64,000 nucleotides of DNA from Mangifera indica (lineage: Eukaryota; Streptophyta; Magnoliopsida; Sapindales; Anacardiaceae): the NCBI RefSeq assembly GCF_011075055.1, contig NC_058153.1:12338001-12402000 (forward strand), in the 5' to 3' direction. Numbering within the stretch: position 1 is the first letter of the stretch; the number at the start of each line of letters is the position of its first letter. The notes beneath the pieces are model-generated. The model was not told the DNA's origin, did not search any database, and worked only from the letters and a program-made list of their open reading frames with translations. Made by a program: the position numbers and the translations under genes. Shown piece after piece: positions 36,892 to 47,066 of this stretch.

Positions 36892-37747
36892 CTCTAATGG
36901 CTGGCCCTGTTGCTGGCGCACCAATACCGTTTTCCATGGGGTTTGCAAGCGTCCACGCATAACCATAGAAAGGCAAACCCAAAACCATCTTATCAGCAGA
37001 AAATCCTCCGCTAATCCAAGCCCTTATACCATAATCAGTATTAACATTACTACTTGGATCATACAGAGCAGCCTGAGCAGCAGTAAAATTATACCACTGA
37101 GGGGTGTAGTAGTCATAAGCCAAAATATTAGCCCAATCCAAGTACCGTTCCATCGCTTCTAGAGGGAACCTTCCTGAATCTAAACCTGGTTTTAAAAGAA
37201 AAGCTGCAGTCAATAGAAGTTGTGCATAGCTAGAGTTTAATGCCTCTAAGTTGATAGCAGCTTGCCACTCTTGAAAGAGAACTCCCATGTTATACATATC
37301 AGAGCTAGAGTTTGCATATACCCAACAAAAGTCCAAGCCATGGAAACCATAAAGCCTGGCGGTTCTAATTGAAGAATCAATGAAAGATTTCCTGAAAGAT
37401 GAATCACTCACCATTGCAGAAACTGTTGAATAGTTGGCATTTGCACCCCCAATTGATAGAAGAGTGAAGACTGATGGGTACACAGTGTCTGTGAAGTTGG
37501 GGAACAGTTTCTCATCAGACTCTGATAAAGAGAGTTCATAAGAGGTTGAATTTACCTGAGCAAATGCACAATGAAGGTGAGTATAGAGAGCAGAATTTAT
37601 GCCCAAACTCGGGAACCCGCTGCCTGAGTACCAGTAACCAGCTTTAACCGAAATTTGTGATTTTGCAGAGTACAATTTCAAAGTGAAGAAAACAAAGAAC
37701 ACCGCAAGGATAACCTTTTTTGGAGCCATTAACGAACTTTGATTCAT
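36852..37747 (-). CDS. GH18 (class V chitinase-like) ectodomain exon of the CHRK1-like receptor kinase
   Basis: Start ATG at 37747. A signal peptide (VILAVFFVFFTLKLYSAKSQ) leads into a class V GH18 domain: VKAGYWYSGSGFP (strand 1), HLHCAFAQV, FTLLSIGGANANYSTVSAMV, LYGFHGLDFCWVYANS, WANILAYDYYTPQWYN and KMVLGLPFYGYAW. The catalytic DxxDxDxE reads HGLDFCWV, so the proton-donor Glu is Val and the preceding Asp is Cys. It should bind but not cleave chitin-like ligands, as reported for tobacco CHRK1. The domain stops after GIGAPATGPAI; roughly the last 70-80 residues of the usual domain are missing. The exon ends at 36852 before GTAAGA. Read through, the frame gives ESLILKLDTFSSC and, after splicing to 36352, reaches a stop within about four codons. 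The product is then a secreted protein of about 300 aa. The frame one base over reads SWILSQAA and does fit the kinase exon, showing that a deletion caused the break. Confidence 0.9.
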
Positions 37748-39395
37748 ATTTTGGTGAGCTTATTTAGTGAGAAACTTAGAATCATATTCTGGTAAGTAGA
37801 CTTTGGAGAAAATGCCAGAGCAAGTTCACTCAATGGTTGACCCGGCAAAGCTCACACCAATTTTCTACAAATTTTATTGTTTAGTACCAATTTGTTATAT
37901 TATCAAATGTTCAAGTCATAGTCTATTCCCCAGATATGAATAATCCTGACAAATTTATAATCTTAAATGAAAGAACTTGCAAGTTACTTATTGAACTTAA
38001 TTAATCTTAAATGTTACTTATTGAACTTGCAAGTTACTAAATTAATTTTCAATTGTTGACTCCTTCAAAGGCGCTTGCAAGTCATTGTTGAAAGCTTGAA
38101 CATTACTGCTATCTCGTCATGAGATCATGTTGGTTTGTAATCTAATTGTTTTTTTTATCTTTAATTTAAAATCTTTTAATCATATAAGATAAAATTAGTT
38201 AAATAAAAATATATTGAATATGTATGAATATCTCATATTACTTGAGAATACTAAAATGAAATTAGTTAAATAGTGAAATGGTAATTTGTCACAATCACCC
38301 TTTGCGAGACTCAGCAAGTTATGAGTTGTAAAACCCAAAATCAAAACCATAATAGAGTATCTCATCTTAGCATCATGAAACTGGATTTGAGGATGAAGAT
38401 TGTAAGAGAGAGAGAACGATTAAAATATCATGCATGAATACGAAATTATTTGACAATTTCTGCCTTTTTTTTTTTTTTTTAAAGTAATGCGCACAATGGT
38501 TGAATCAAACTCACGACAACTCCATCAAGAATTAAGGTTATTAGTTCCTTTTCAGACATATGTTGACCACTAGTAATAAAGAAATCTGCTATATCTTTGA
38601 TTCCACGAAAGAATTAATAAATGCTCAAACTACCTTTCTTCATATTTTATATACAGTTTTTCAAATTTATGACTCTGACTTTAGACTCAGCCATAAAAAA
38701 CTCTTGTAAATCACAACAAATTTCACTGGCTGATTCAACATGATTAACCAGCTCATATTTTTACCAAACAAAATAATTTGGATTTTGTTACTTCATACTA
38801 CTATTATTCACAATTTGTTTTACTGTAATAAAAGGTGAAAGACTCACTACTAACCATGTTAAATGGTATTTTAACTCATGAGCTCCGACTGTGAACAAAA
38901 CCTGCGCTCTTCAACATATATAATCCTTCTCATTGAGCTTAGGGCTAACAGCTTGTAAAGTTGAGATAGAAAAGTTGTCTCCATGCAACACCTTGTAGGT
39001 GAAGATCAAACTATATTTGCCACCATTTTCCAATGGATTCGATGAAAAACTGGCCATTGATGCCAATTGGATGCCTCTAATACCAACTTGAGAAACCAAG
39101 ATAAAACCAGTTAGGCAAAAACAAACAGGAATTTAAAACTAAATAATACCTCACCTTTTCATTAAGAACAAATATCAAAATTACAATATGTTTTTATACA
39201 ATCTGTAGGTTTTGCCAGGTTGGCATCCCAGTCAAATGAAAAATTAACCATGCCATAGTACTTGAGAAAACACAAAACTCATCATTAAACTTTGGATGTA
39301 TCTCTTTAGCCTGGAAAAATACAGAGAAAGAAACCTTCTGAATCTTATGGAACACCAGTCATGTTGTTGCATCTTGAAAAATTTTGAATTGGGGT
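37748..39395. other. 5' flank of the receptor kinase, no clear gene
   Basis: AT-rich. A minus-strand open stretch at 39099-38911 contains SNPLENGGKYSLIFTYKVLH and has intron-like borders (CTCAAG before, GTGTTG after). It may be an exon relic, but I cannot assign it to a family and no neighbouring exon was found. Confidence 0.4.
37837..37842 (+). promoter_or_regulatory. W-box (TTGACC) in the receptor kinase promoter
   Basis: TTGACC lies about 90 bp upstream of the minus-strand start codon at 37747. WRKY factors bind this core and defence receptor genes often carry it, but a six-base match is weak evidence by itself. Confidence 0.25.
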
Positions 39396-40240
39396 TGTAA
39401 CACTGAATGAATATTATTGATCAAATGAAGTACAATTAATAATATTATAAGACAATATGAATATGAATTTTGAATCCCAGTATGAACAGGAATCTAAAAC
39501 ATATGAGGATTCCTAATCCTAGTAAATAAGTAAGACTAACATACACATGAAATAATAAAATAAATATTTTATTTAACACTCTTATAATTGCAGTAGTAAC
39601 TCACAGAGCTACAATTGATGACACAAGGAGATATGGCGTTCATGAGACAATCCTTGGTAAATATATTGGCAAACTAAGATACGGTAGAAATATGTCAGAG
39701 TTGAATAACCCCACGAGCAACCAACTTACGAATGAAATGCAGATCAATGTCAATATACCCAATGCGAGCATGAAACACGAGATTGGTAGTCATGTGCAAA
39801 GTGGACTGATTGTCACACAATAGAAGTGGCGATGAATGCAATGGAATACCGAGCTCTTGTAAAAGAGCGCAAAACCATTAAACATCAGCAATCATATGAA
39901 CAAGGTCATGGTACTCAAACTTGACGCTAGAACGAGACACAACAGCCTGTTTCTTAGTATAACAACAAACAAGGTTGCGTCCAAGAAACTACGGCTATCA
40001 AATGCTAGATTAGGAGTGTCATTAAAGAGTGGAGATTGTGATCATGCATCGACAACTATCAAATGCTACAAATCTTAAATGGCAAACACATCAAGAAACT
40101 ACAGCTTCCACGTGCGATAAGTATCATGAACCATGAGGGAAGAAAAATAGCTCTCAATGTTGACCGTTGTAGGTAGCAAGAGGGCAAGTAGATGTCGGAT
40201 TAGCAAAGGTAAATGCAAACGATGAGGAAAGTGGCAGGAA
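39396..40240 (-). mobile_element. Ty1-copia retrotransposon 3' end, 5'-truncated
   Basis: Read on the minus strand, the decayed pol encodes the end of the RNase H domain: VSRSSVK-EYHDLVHMIADV, a stop, WFCALLQELGIPLHSSPLLL, CDNQSTLHMTTNLVFHARIG, YIDIDLHFIRKLVARGVIQL, a stop, and a final FANIFTKDCL (about 39947-39630). It is followed by a 183-bp 3' LTR (39578-39396) beginning TGTTAAATAAAATA and ending CAGTGTTACA. In-frame stops make it inactive. The 5' part is lost where module M begins at about 40250. No second LTR is in view. Confidence 0.88.
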
Positions 40241-40254
40241 CAAAGATGAAGAAT

Positions 40255-40900
40255 CGACAGTAAGTTCATAATTCTCTATCTAATTATTTAAATTAATAAA
40301 AAGTTAATAATTAATAATTAGTAATTACAATTTTTTGGCTAATTGATTGAAAGTTTTTTAGAGCACAGTTACTAATTACAAACATGCTCATAAAATATAT
40401 CACTATAATTCAAACTTTGATTAAAAAAATATAATTTTAAATATCTAAAAACATCACTGAGGAAGCATCTTGCATCATTTTTCAAATAATTTTTTAAAAT
40501 AAAAATTGATAATAAAATATAAATTGCTTGAAAAAAAGGTCATATAATTTATATGGGTTGATTACCCGCTTTAGAGAAAATGATACTTGGAAAATAGGAT
40601 GGTGGAACATTAATTTTCAAATTCTATTTAGAAGATGCAATATGGTATTTTTTTATTTTTTAAACAAATTTACACATTGTCTCCATATATTCTTTTATTA
40701 TCATTATTAAGGAATATATTTTTATTGTTCTTAATAATTATTGAAAAAAAGATTATACATATCCAGTAAATTAAAGGGATGGGCATCCTTATAAAATTCT
40801 TCCAAACACACAAGTCTTCGTCAATGGTTATTAAGATGGTGGAACCTTTTAGAATTCCAAATTTTAACTTATTATACAATCAGTCTTTCTAGTATTAATG
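40255..40900. repeat. Module M copy
   Basis: Carries the family landmarks: CTCTATCTAATTATTTAAAT near 40275, TTTAGAAGATGCAA near 40627, GGGATGGGCATCCTTATAAA near 40777, and a match to 30240-30900 and 53700-54340. It abuts the truncated copia element, so one of the two was broken by the other's arrival or by deletion. No gene was seen. Confidence 0.75.
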
Positions 40901-41731
40901 GATGAAACTGATTTTCAAAAAATTCTCCATCTTTTCTTTCAGCTAATTAACTACATATTATTAGTAATTAGGTTATTTTTTGGATAGATATTTCTTTGAA
41001 AAAAACTTAAGTCTAGTTAAGCTAGCTTATAATAGATATACTACCAATATTATTAACTCAAATTCTAAAAAATATATAAATCCAAACTACGGCAGTTGCT
41101 ATGAGGTAATTTCATCAAAATATATTTTAACGTGAAAGGGGTATGTGTGTTCATATTCACAAGTATATTACAAAGGAATGGACTAAACAATGATTTTAAC
41201 ATACAAACAAAAGATTGATCGCAAACCTCAAAACTATACAGAATCCTGTTATAAATTATGCATGCTTATCCACCACCATGTAGCAAGCTCACTATGCTAA
41301 AGTTATGATTACAGCATAATAAAGATATTGTGCAGAACTATGAGGGTTGGTATCTTTTACTTATTTTCCGGATTGAAAACTTCATTTAAATTTTCACCCA
41401 TTCATTATCCTAATCCAATGATGTAGAGATCAGATGAAAGTGTGCAAGTCATACATTATAGTTAAAATATCACATTCAACCATAATTCTAGAAACGTACA
41501 AAAGATAATTTTAGCTCAATACAAAGGACCAGGCAGAGTGAAAACTTGAGGCATGTCTATAGTGATTCAGCCATCCATAATATGGGCTAAAAAATAGATT
41601 AAAGAATTTTTCGTTATCAAAACGTAATGAACAGAAAAAATTTTGCCATGCTGAAGGAAAGCTCACTAAAAGGAAATGAAAAATGAGAAAAAAAAAATTG
41701 AACAAAAAACAAAACCTATGTGATACTCCAC
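40901..41731. other. No recognisable gene
   Basis: AT-rich. The next CHD1 exon expected downstream of 41732 on the minus strand (leading to the ATPase domain) was looked for and not found. Confidence 0.45.
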
Positions 41732-43169
41732 CTTGTACTCATCCATAGAATCTTGAGCAAAAGCAATATCTACGTCCTTCTCCCTAAAACCAAACATCAA
41801 AAAGAAATATTGTACATTAATTATTGTCATGAGACAAGTTCATCTGCATATAAGAAGCAAAATAAAGCAACAGAATATAATGGAGGAAACCACAAATGAT
41901 AAAGTGATGTAGCAATCTTCCCCCTTCAGAGAGCCTAGATATACTATTTTAGCGCAAAAGATATTTTATCCAGAAAAGCATGGAAAACTAGATACTACAA
42001 TTTACTTTAAAAAAAAAAAACAATTGCACTGAAAATGAGATAACTAATCTTATTTTGAATACAAGATTAGAAAGAATGATAAATCTAGTCTAATTATACC
42101 AGGTCGCTTCTGCATATGAAAGGCCTTGCCACTTGACTAAATACTCCAGCATCACATTATCGAAGCTATCTTTACTGATTCAATCAGCAATTATCCTCTC
42201 AACTGAATAATTACAAAAACATTAATGCAAAAGAAAGAAAACTGAACATATTTAAGGATGTACATAAAGAAGTATATAATTTTTAGACTTTGAGAAATAT
42301 AATTTTTTGAGAATACATGGAGAGGTAAAATATGTTACCATAGTAAAAGAAACAGAGAGCAACGAACTCATTGACACCCAATAACATGTCATTTATTATG
42401 AGAATTATTTAGGACAGAGCACATGATAAAAATGTATAGAACAGAACTTTTTTTTCCATGAACTCCCTCAAGTAAATTTTGAAACAAGTTTTAAAACTTG
42501 CTTATTTAGACTTTTAAGATCCTGCTATGAAGTAATAACATGTCCTCCCTGAAGCAAGTTAAATAACTGATTATAGACTTCCATATAATAGCAAACACCA
42601 ATAAGACTAGGGAACTAAATACATTATCGTAAAATCTATGCAATTGCTTATTTTTGGATAAATATTGATCTCCATTCATGTTTCACTAAACAAGATACAA
42701 ATCACAAGTGAAAGGGAATGAATCATTAAAATGCTTATTGCAAGATCATGCATGCATAAGAAATAAGAACTCCAAAAATGAATTGGTGTATATGAGACAG
42801 GCATTACCTCTTCTCGTGAAGCAGCCTTCCAGTACCTTATATCCACTGTTACTTTTTTTTAATAATTCAAAACCTTTTTAAAACCACAAAGCTGCAAACT
42901 CACACAGATAAAATGTAAAGGTCGTGTGAACAATAAAGGAAAAAAGAAAAATAACATAAAAAGTTGCATTAATGTCAACTCCCACATAATTATACAGAAA
43001 TATGACACAACTTGGTAACAACATACATGAACAACATATCTAAGATTGAGAATTCGAAGCATACATTTTGAAGCAGAAGAAATAACAAATGCGACTGGCA
43101 TTTCCATTTTATTAGGAATTCCACCTCATTCCAATGAGGCTCAGAATCAAATAAGTGACTTAATAGCAC
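41732..43169 (-). pseudogene. CHD1/CHR5-like chromodomain helicase, four-exon remnant
   Basis: Four exons in the correct order on the minus strand, with introns kept. 43169-43086 encodes VLLSHLFDSEPHWNEVEFLI then KWKCQSHL (first chromodomain). 42891-42808 encodes LCGFKKVLNY, a stop, KKV, then RYWKAASREE. 42202-42100 encodes VERIIAD, a stop (CGA to TGA), then NVMLEYLVKWQGLSYAEAT (second chromodomain). 41783-41732 encodes EKDVDIAFAQDSMDEYK, joined in phase through a split Trp codon. Borders are canonical (TTTTAG or TTCAG before, GTAATG, GTATAA or GTGGAG after). This is the double-chromodomain region of plant CHD1-type remodelers; the ATPase and DNA-binding parts are missing. The stops and losses make it a pseudogene, but retained introns show it arose by DNA duplication and not by reverse transcription. 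Confidence 0.88.
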
Positions 43170-43602
43170 TGATTTTAGAACTATGGGAAAGACGCTTACT
43201 ACTTTAGTTGAACAGAAATGCGGAATTCACAACATTGAAAATAAATTCAATGTTTGAGTCCACTTTCCATACAGAAGAAATAACAATGCGGCCAAATTTT
43301 TTGAGGGCACAACTATGAGAAAGAAGAACAAATCAGGAAGAAGAACTACTTACCGGCAAGAATGACGCTTGAGATGTTGGAGACAGAGCTACTTACCGCC
43401 TGAGATGATGACTGAAACTAGAATGACGGTAACAGAGATATGATCCTTTTCTGGCCAGAAACAACAACAGTGACGTCGGAGAGTTCAAGATGAAAAGATC
43501 GACAGTAGGCTATGGCTACGCAGTGATGTGCAGAAGAAGAGACAGTGATATTTGCTTTTTGACTTAGGGTTGCCTCTGTACTTTTTTCCTTTTCGATTTA
43601 AT
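43170..43602. other. Candidate 5' region of the minus-strand CHD1-like relic
   Basis: Higher GC than its surroundings. Read on the minus strand, it contains two closely spaced strong donor-like sites (CGGTAAGTAG near 43398 and 43355), which suggests a former transcribed leader. No protein was recognised. Confidence 0.3.
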
Positions 43603-43738
43603 TACTGAATGAGATGTATAGCATTTCTAGAATTTTAAAGTTAACTCCCAAAAACTTTTAAAGGAGCCATTACTAAATGAGATGTATAGCATTTCTAGAA
43701 TTTTGAAGTTGACTCCCAAAAACTTTTAAAGGAGCCAT
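43603..43738. repeat. 68-bp tandem duplication
   Basis: GAGATGTATAGCATTTCTAG starts at 43611 and again at 43679. The units differ by only a few substitutions, so the duplication is recent. Confidence 0.93.
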
Positions 43739-44007
43739 TATTGTACTTCTAAGATTTTTAGAATTTTATTGGCCCATTTTGTCTTCGTTGGACCCATTTA
43801 TTGTACATTTTGTCGCTTTCAAATACTTGAGCCCGTAGGAATAGATCCAAACTAGAAACTTAAGGGCCCTGGGTGTCGGCTGTAAAGGTTAATCGTGTTA
43901 CGAATCAAGTGTTCTCTTTTTATATTTATAGACAATTTTAAGATTTTTATGTATCTGTCACAAATTCAATTTCATTTTTTAATAAAGTTTTTTTCAAAAT
44001 ATTTTAA

Positions 44008-44470
44008 TAATATCATATTATCAGCTCTAGCTAGAGTTTTCTCATTAAGATAATTGTATATACCGTATAATAATTTAAATGGGATTATTAATACATAGGA
44101 AATCTTATCAAAATTCATATTCTTAATCTTTCTTATAATAATTTGATAAGATCAATTTTAATGATAATCTTAAATTTTAAAGAAATTGAGTATTGGATCT
44201 TTCCTATAACAATTTAAACGGAAAAATTTCTTCTAAGCTGATAGAGATATATACTAATTTGGTTTTTTTCAATGTGGCATATAATACTTCTCTAGTAAAA
44301 CACTTGAAATGATTAAACAATTTGTAACATTTGAAGAGAATAGTTCTGAAGGAAATCCTTTTCTTTGTAGATTACCATTGAACAAAAGTCGCAACATGTT
44401 GGAACCACCATCATTGGCACCAAAAGTTTTATTAGATGATAAAGAAGATGATAGTATTTTGTTTACATTG
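44008..44470 (+). pseudogene. Receptor-like protein pseudogene with large internal deletion
   Basis: 44008-44092 corresponds to exon 2 of the RLP at 12843-12995 (ILSALARVFSL, then YNNLNGIINT). It is fused directly to sequence matching the C-terminal LRRs and juxtamembrane part of that gene (16190-16560): IHILNLSYNNLIRS, EIEYW, FVTFEENSSEGNPFLC, PLNKSRNMLEPPSLAPK. Many frameshifts are present. The membrane segment is lost where unrelated sequence begins at about 44475. It is a degenerate paralogue of the intact gene. Confidence 0.85.
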
Positions 44471-44722
44471 AGCTTAGTTTGATATTGTAGCCAAACTTGA
44501 GCTTAAACCAATTCAAACGGAGCTAGTCAAGCTCAACTCTTTCAAGCTAAGTTGAGCTCGAATTGGGTCAAACTAAAACTCAACTTCAAATCCACCCTAG
44601 TGAAAACTTGATAATTTATTTAGTTATATACTAACTGTTTATACTCATGTAAATGAAATCTATCTAACGATTATATGGTTACAAAGTATGTTATAGATGA
44701 CATTTTTTTAGAGAAATCTTAT

Positions 44723-45186
44723 GTATTCAATTCTGGTGTTCTAATTTTAGAGATTATATCTGGTCACAGGAGCAACAACAATATTTTTTATAACAATCAA
44801 CCCCTCAACCTCGTTGGATATGTAAGTTCATACTGTTAACCAGTTCACATTTATCATCTATGCATCTCAATAAATAGACTTAATGGTTTCAAGTGACACT
44901 GGCATGGCAATTGTGGAACAAAGATGCAGCCATTGAACTAACGAATCCAACACTAAGTGTTTCATATTGTCAAGACCAAGTTTTGAAATGCATTAACTTG
45001 GTTTTGCTTTGTGTTGAACACAATCCAATGGACACACCTACCATGCCGGTTGTTATTTCTATGTTAACGAGCGAAGGTGTGAAATTGTCAATGCCAAAAC
45101 AGCCTGCATTTTCCATTGAAAAGATGATTGCTGTAGACAATCCGAGTGGAATGAACTGTACAATAAATAATTTAACTATGTCTTAG
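44723..45186 (+). pseudogene. S-domain-type receptor kinase, last two exons
   Basis: Exon 44723-44821 encodes [20 protein letters not shown] (kinase subdomains IX-X) and ends at GTAAGT. The terminal exon 44902-45186 encodes AWQLWNKDAAIELTNPTLSV, then VLKCINLVLLCVEHNPMDTP (subdomain XI region with a degenerate DRPTM), then the tail ending TINNLTMS and a stop. It resembles the C-terminus of G-type lectin S-receptor-like kinases (CES101-like). The terminal exon lacks its acceptor AG (ACTG precedes GCATGG), and everything upstream of subdomain IX is missing, so it is not functional. A shorter copy lies at 7457-7648, and a trace of the first exon at about 56512-56545. Confidence 0.87.
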
Positions 45187-45189
45187 ATG

Positions 45190-45570
45190 CATCCACGATG
45201 AAGGATAAGTCAGGTTTTAATTTTGTGCAATGAGAAAAAGAAACAGTTAGAAAATAGCGATCCAAAGTAATAATTAAAAGTTTAAAGTCCAACTCCTATA
45301 AAGATTTAAAATTTTAGTCACTTTGATATTGTCAGATCACTATCAAAAATCAAACTAACCATGTTGTTCAGTTTTATCAAATTGATAAACTCATAAATCA
45401 ATAATAAGTTATTAATTAGTAATTATATCATAATATAATATAATTTTAAATTTCTTACAACATTATTAAGAAAGTATCTTGTATTATTTTTTTAAATTAT
45501 TTTTTTACTTAGAAAATAAGATGATGGAACTTTAATTTTCAAATTCTATTTAAAAGATGCAATTTGGATT
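45190..45570. repeat. Module M fragment following the kinase tail
   Basis: Begins right after the receptor-kinase stop codon, with GCAATGAGAAAAAGAAA and CCAACTCCTATAAAG, and ends at the TTTAAAAGATGCAA variant of the module landmark. The same order (kinase tail then module) is seen at 7650. Confidence 0.75.
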
Positions 45571-45960
45571 TTTGAAAATCGTTGAGACTCAAAACCGAGG
45601 ACCAAGAACCTGGCAACATTAATCAAAAATCAATCTCATCCCTACATCTAATCACATCACAGAAGAAAGGCGAGAAACTTATCTTGACCGTCTGATCACT
45701 GGGGAGACTTGATTTGCAGCTACGGTAGACAGACCTTGATGCAACAGAAGAGAATGAAAGCCAGCCCCAATTTCGTCGAATCTTCTTGAATACGCCAGGA
45801 AGAGAAGATATTTTCTTCTCATTATTTACGTTGAAACGGTGCGATTTTACATTTGATAAAAACACACCATTTTACGGTTCCCTCTTCAGCCTTGACAATT
45901 CGTGTTTTATTTTTTTTTTACAAACTTGCACATTTCCCTGGATTTTCTTTTATTATCAAT
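45571..45960. repeat. Repeat family S, copy 1
   Basis: Starts TTTTTGAAAATCGTTGAGACT and includes CTTGACCGTCTGATCAC, AATACGCCAGGAAGAGAAGA and AACGGTGCG. Other copies: 49033-52230 (split by a hAT element), 55838-56345 and 56932-57320. Copies 1 and 4 lack about 95 bp that copies 2 and 3 have after ACCAAGAACC. Short frames within it are not convincing genes. Class unknown. Confidence 0.85.
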
Positions 45961-46291
45961 ATAATTAAGGAAAATATTTTTATTTTTTAATAGTATTAGT
46001 GAAAAAAGATTTTATAGGGTAAATTAAAGGGATGGGTCTCCCTCTTCCAAACTATGGCTAATCAATTTATATGGCATGAAAAAACTCCAGGCGGAAGACT
46101 TTTGTCCTATCTTACACAAGACTTTAAACTGCTTATCGTTGGTGAAGATAAATGTCATCAACAAATCGAGTCTGTCCATTTTCTACGGCAATTTGTTATC
46201 GAAAATGAATAAAAGCCATTAAAAAAGAGTGATTTTACAGTAATTTTATGTTGGATTTGCCAGAAATGAGTACTGAAATATTATAGCTTAC

Positions 46292-46391
46292 TTGCAACCG
46301 TAGAAAGCACCCAATCATCATCGTAACGGACTTCCTACGCATAGTAATCCTTCTCCTTGGCAAAAGAAACTTTAGTGAAACTTAGATTATA
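46292..46391 (-). pseudogene. GH18 C-terminal fragment of a CHRK1-like kinase, copy 1
   Basis: The minus strand encodes YNLSFTKVSFAKEKDYYA, a stop, then EVRYDDDWVLSTVA before GTAAGC. This matches the end of class V GH18 ectodomains in this receptor family (AKEKG...DDNW-LS-AA followed by the exon's donor). It is the piece deleted from the receptor at 36852-37747. A TAG replaces the Trp codon seen in the sister fragment at 57800-57899. Confidence 0.8.
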
Positions 46392-46562
46392 ATATACGTA
46401 GATTAGACTTGACAAAATTTAAACTTAACATATCAGTGAAAGTTGAACTTGAAACTATGTCGCACATAAATATTTTGAAGAAACAATGAATGAAAATAGC
46501 TTTCTTAGGACCTGAAACAATGAATATTGTAAAGTTCATCAAATGACATTTTCTTTGAATGA

Positions 46563-46662
46563 TCAAATGGCTACCACTTCAGAATTTGTTGCATCATCAA
46601 CCGGAAATATTTCTGAATTTTTAGTCATTTTCTTTTTCATCAATTTGCACCGACAAAGCAGG
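46563..46662 (-). pseudogene. Receptor kinase C-terminal tail fragment, copy 1
   Basis: The minus strand reads NPALSVQIDEKEND then a stop; one frame over it reads KNSEIFPVDDATNSEVVAI then a stop. This matches the tail of the GH18-RLK ([12 protein letters not shown]...[12 protein letters not shown]). It lies about 170 bp upstream (minus strand) of the GH18 C-terminal fragment, the order expected at the junction of two head-to-tail kinase genes with an internal deletion. Confidence 0.75.
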
Positions 46663-46669
46663 GTTGATT

Positions 46670-47060
46670 TGGAAATATAGCTTATGTTATTGATTCTAAG
46701 TCAGAAGTCAATATAATTAGAATGCCCAAATTACATAAATTTCCAAGTAGATAATGTTCAGTATTGCATTGTTGTGTCAAATGCTTTATTATTGATTCTA
46801 CAATAAAATAATCCAAAAAACATTCTACAATCAACTTTTTCTTTTTTTTTTTTTTTAATGAGAATTCAAAGTTTCACGTCTAACTCTTATAAAAGTTTAA
46901 AAATTTAGTCATTTTAAAAATGATAAATTACTTAATGAGGTCAAATTAGCCTTGTTGTCAAGCTAACCCTATTGTTTAATTTTATCAAATTGATGTCATC
47001 TAAATATTCAAATTAATTAAAAAATTAATAAAACATAACTTTAATCAATACAACGAGATC
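46670..47060. repeat. Module M fragment
   Basis: Matches 9660-9890 and 58090-58450 (GGAATGCCCAAATTACATAA, AGTAGATAATGTTCAGTAT, then CTAACTCTTATAAAAG). No gene. Confidence 0.7.
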
Positions 47061-47066
47061 CTATGA

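Noticed and set aside
38911..39099. Minus-strand frame with SNPLENGGKYSLIFTYKVLH as a gene
   Set aside because: Intron-like borders are suggestive, but it cannot be assigned to any family and has no partner exon.
45623..45968. Open frames in repeat family S (also at 52021, 56090, 57141)
   Set aside because: The frame starting MKASPNFVE is shared by copies but shifts and ends differently in each, with no conserved protein; it is treated as non-coding repeat.
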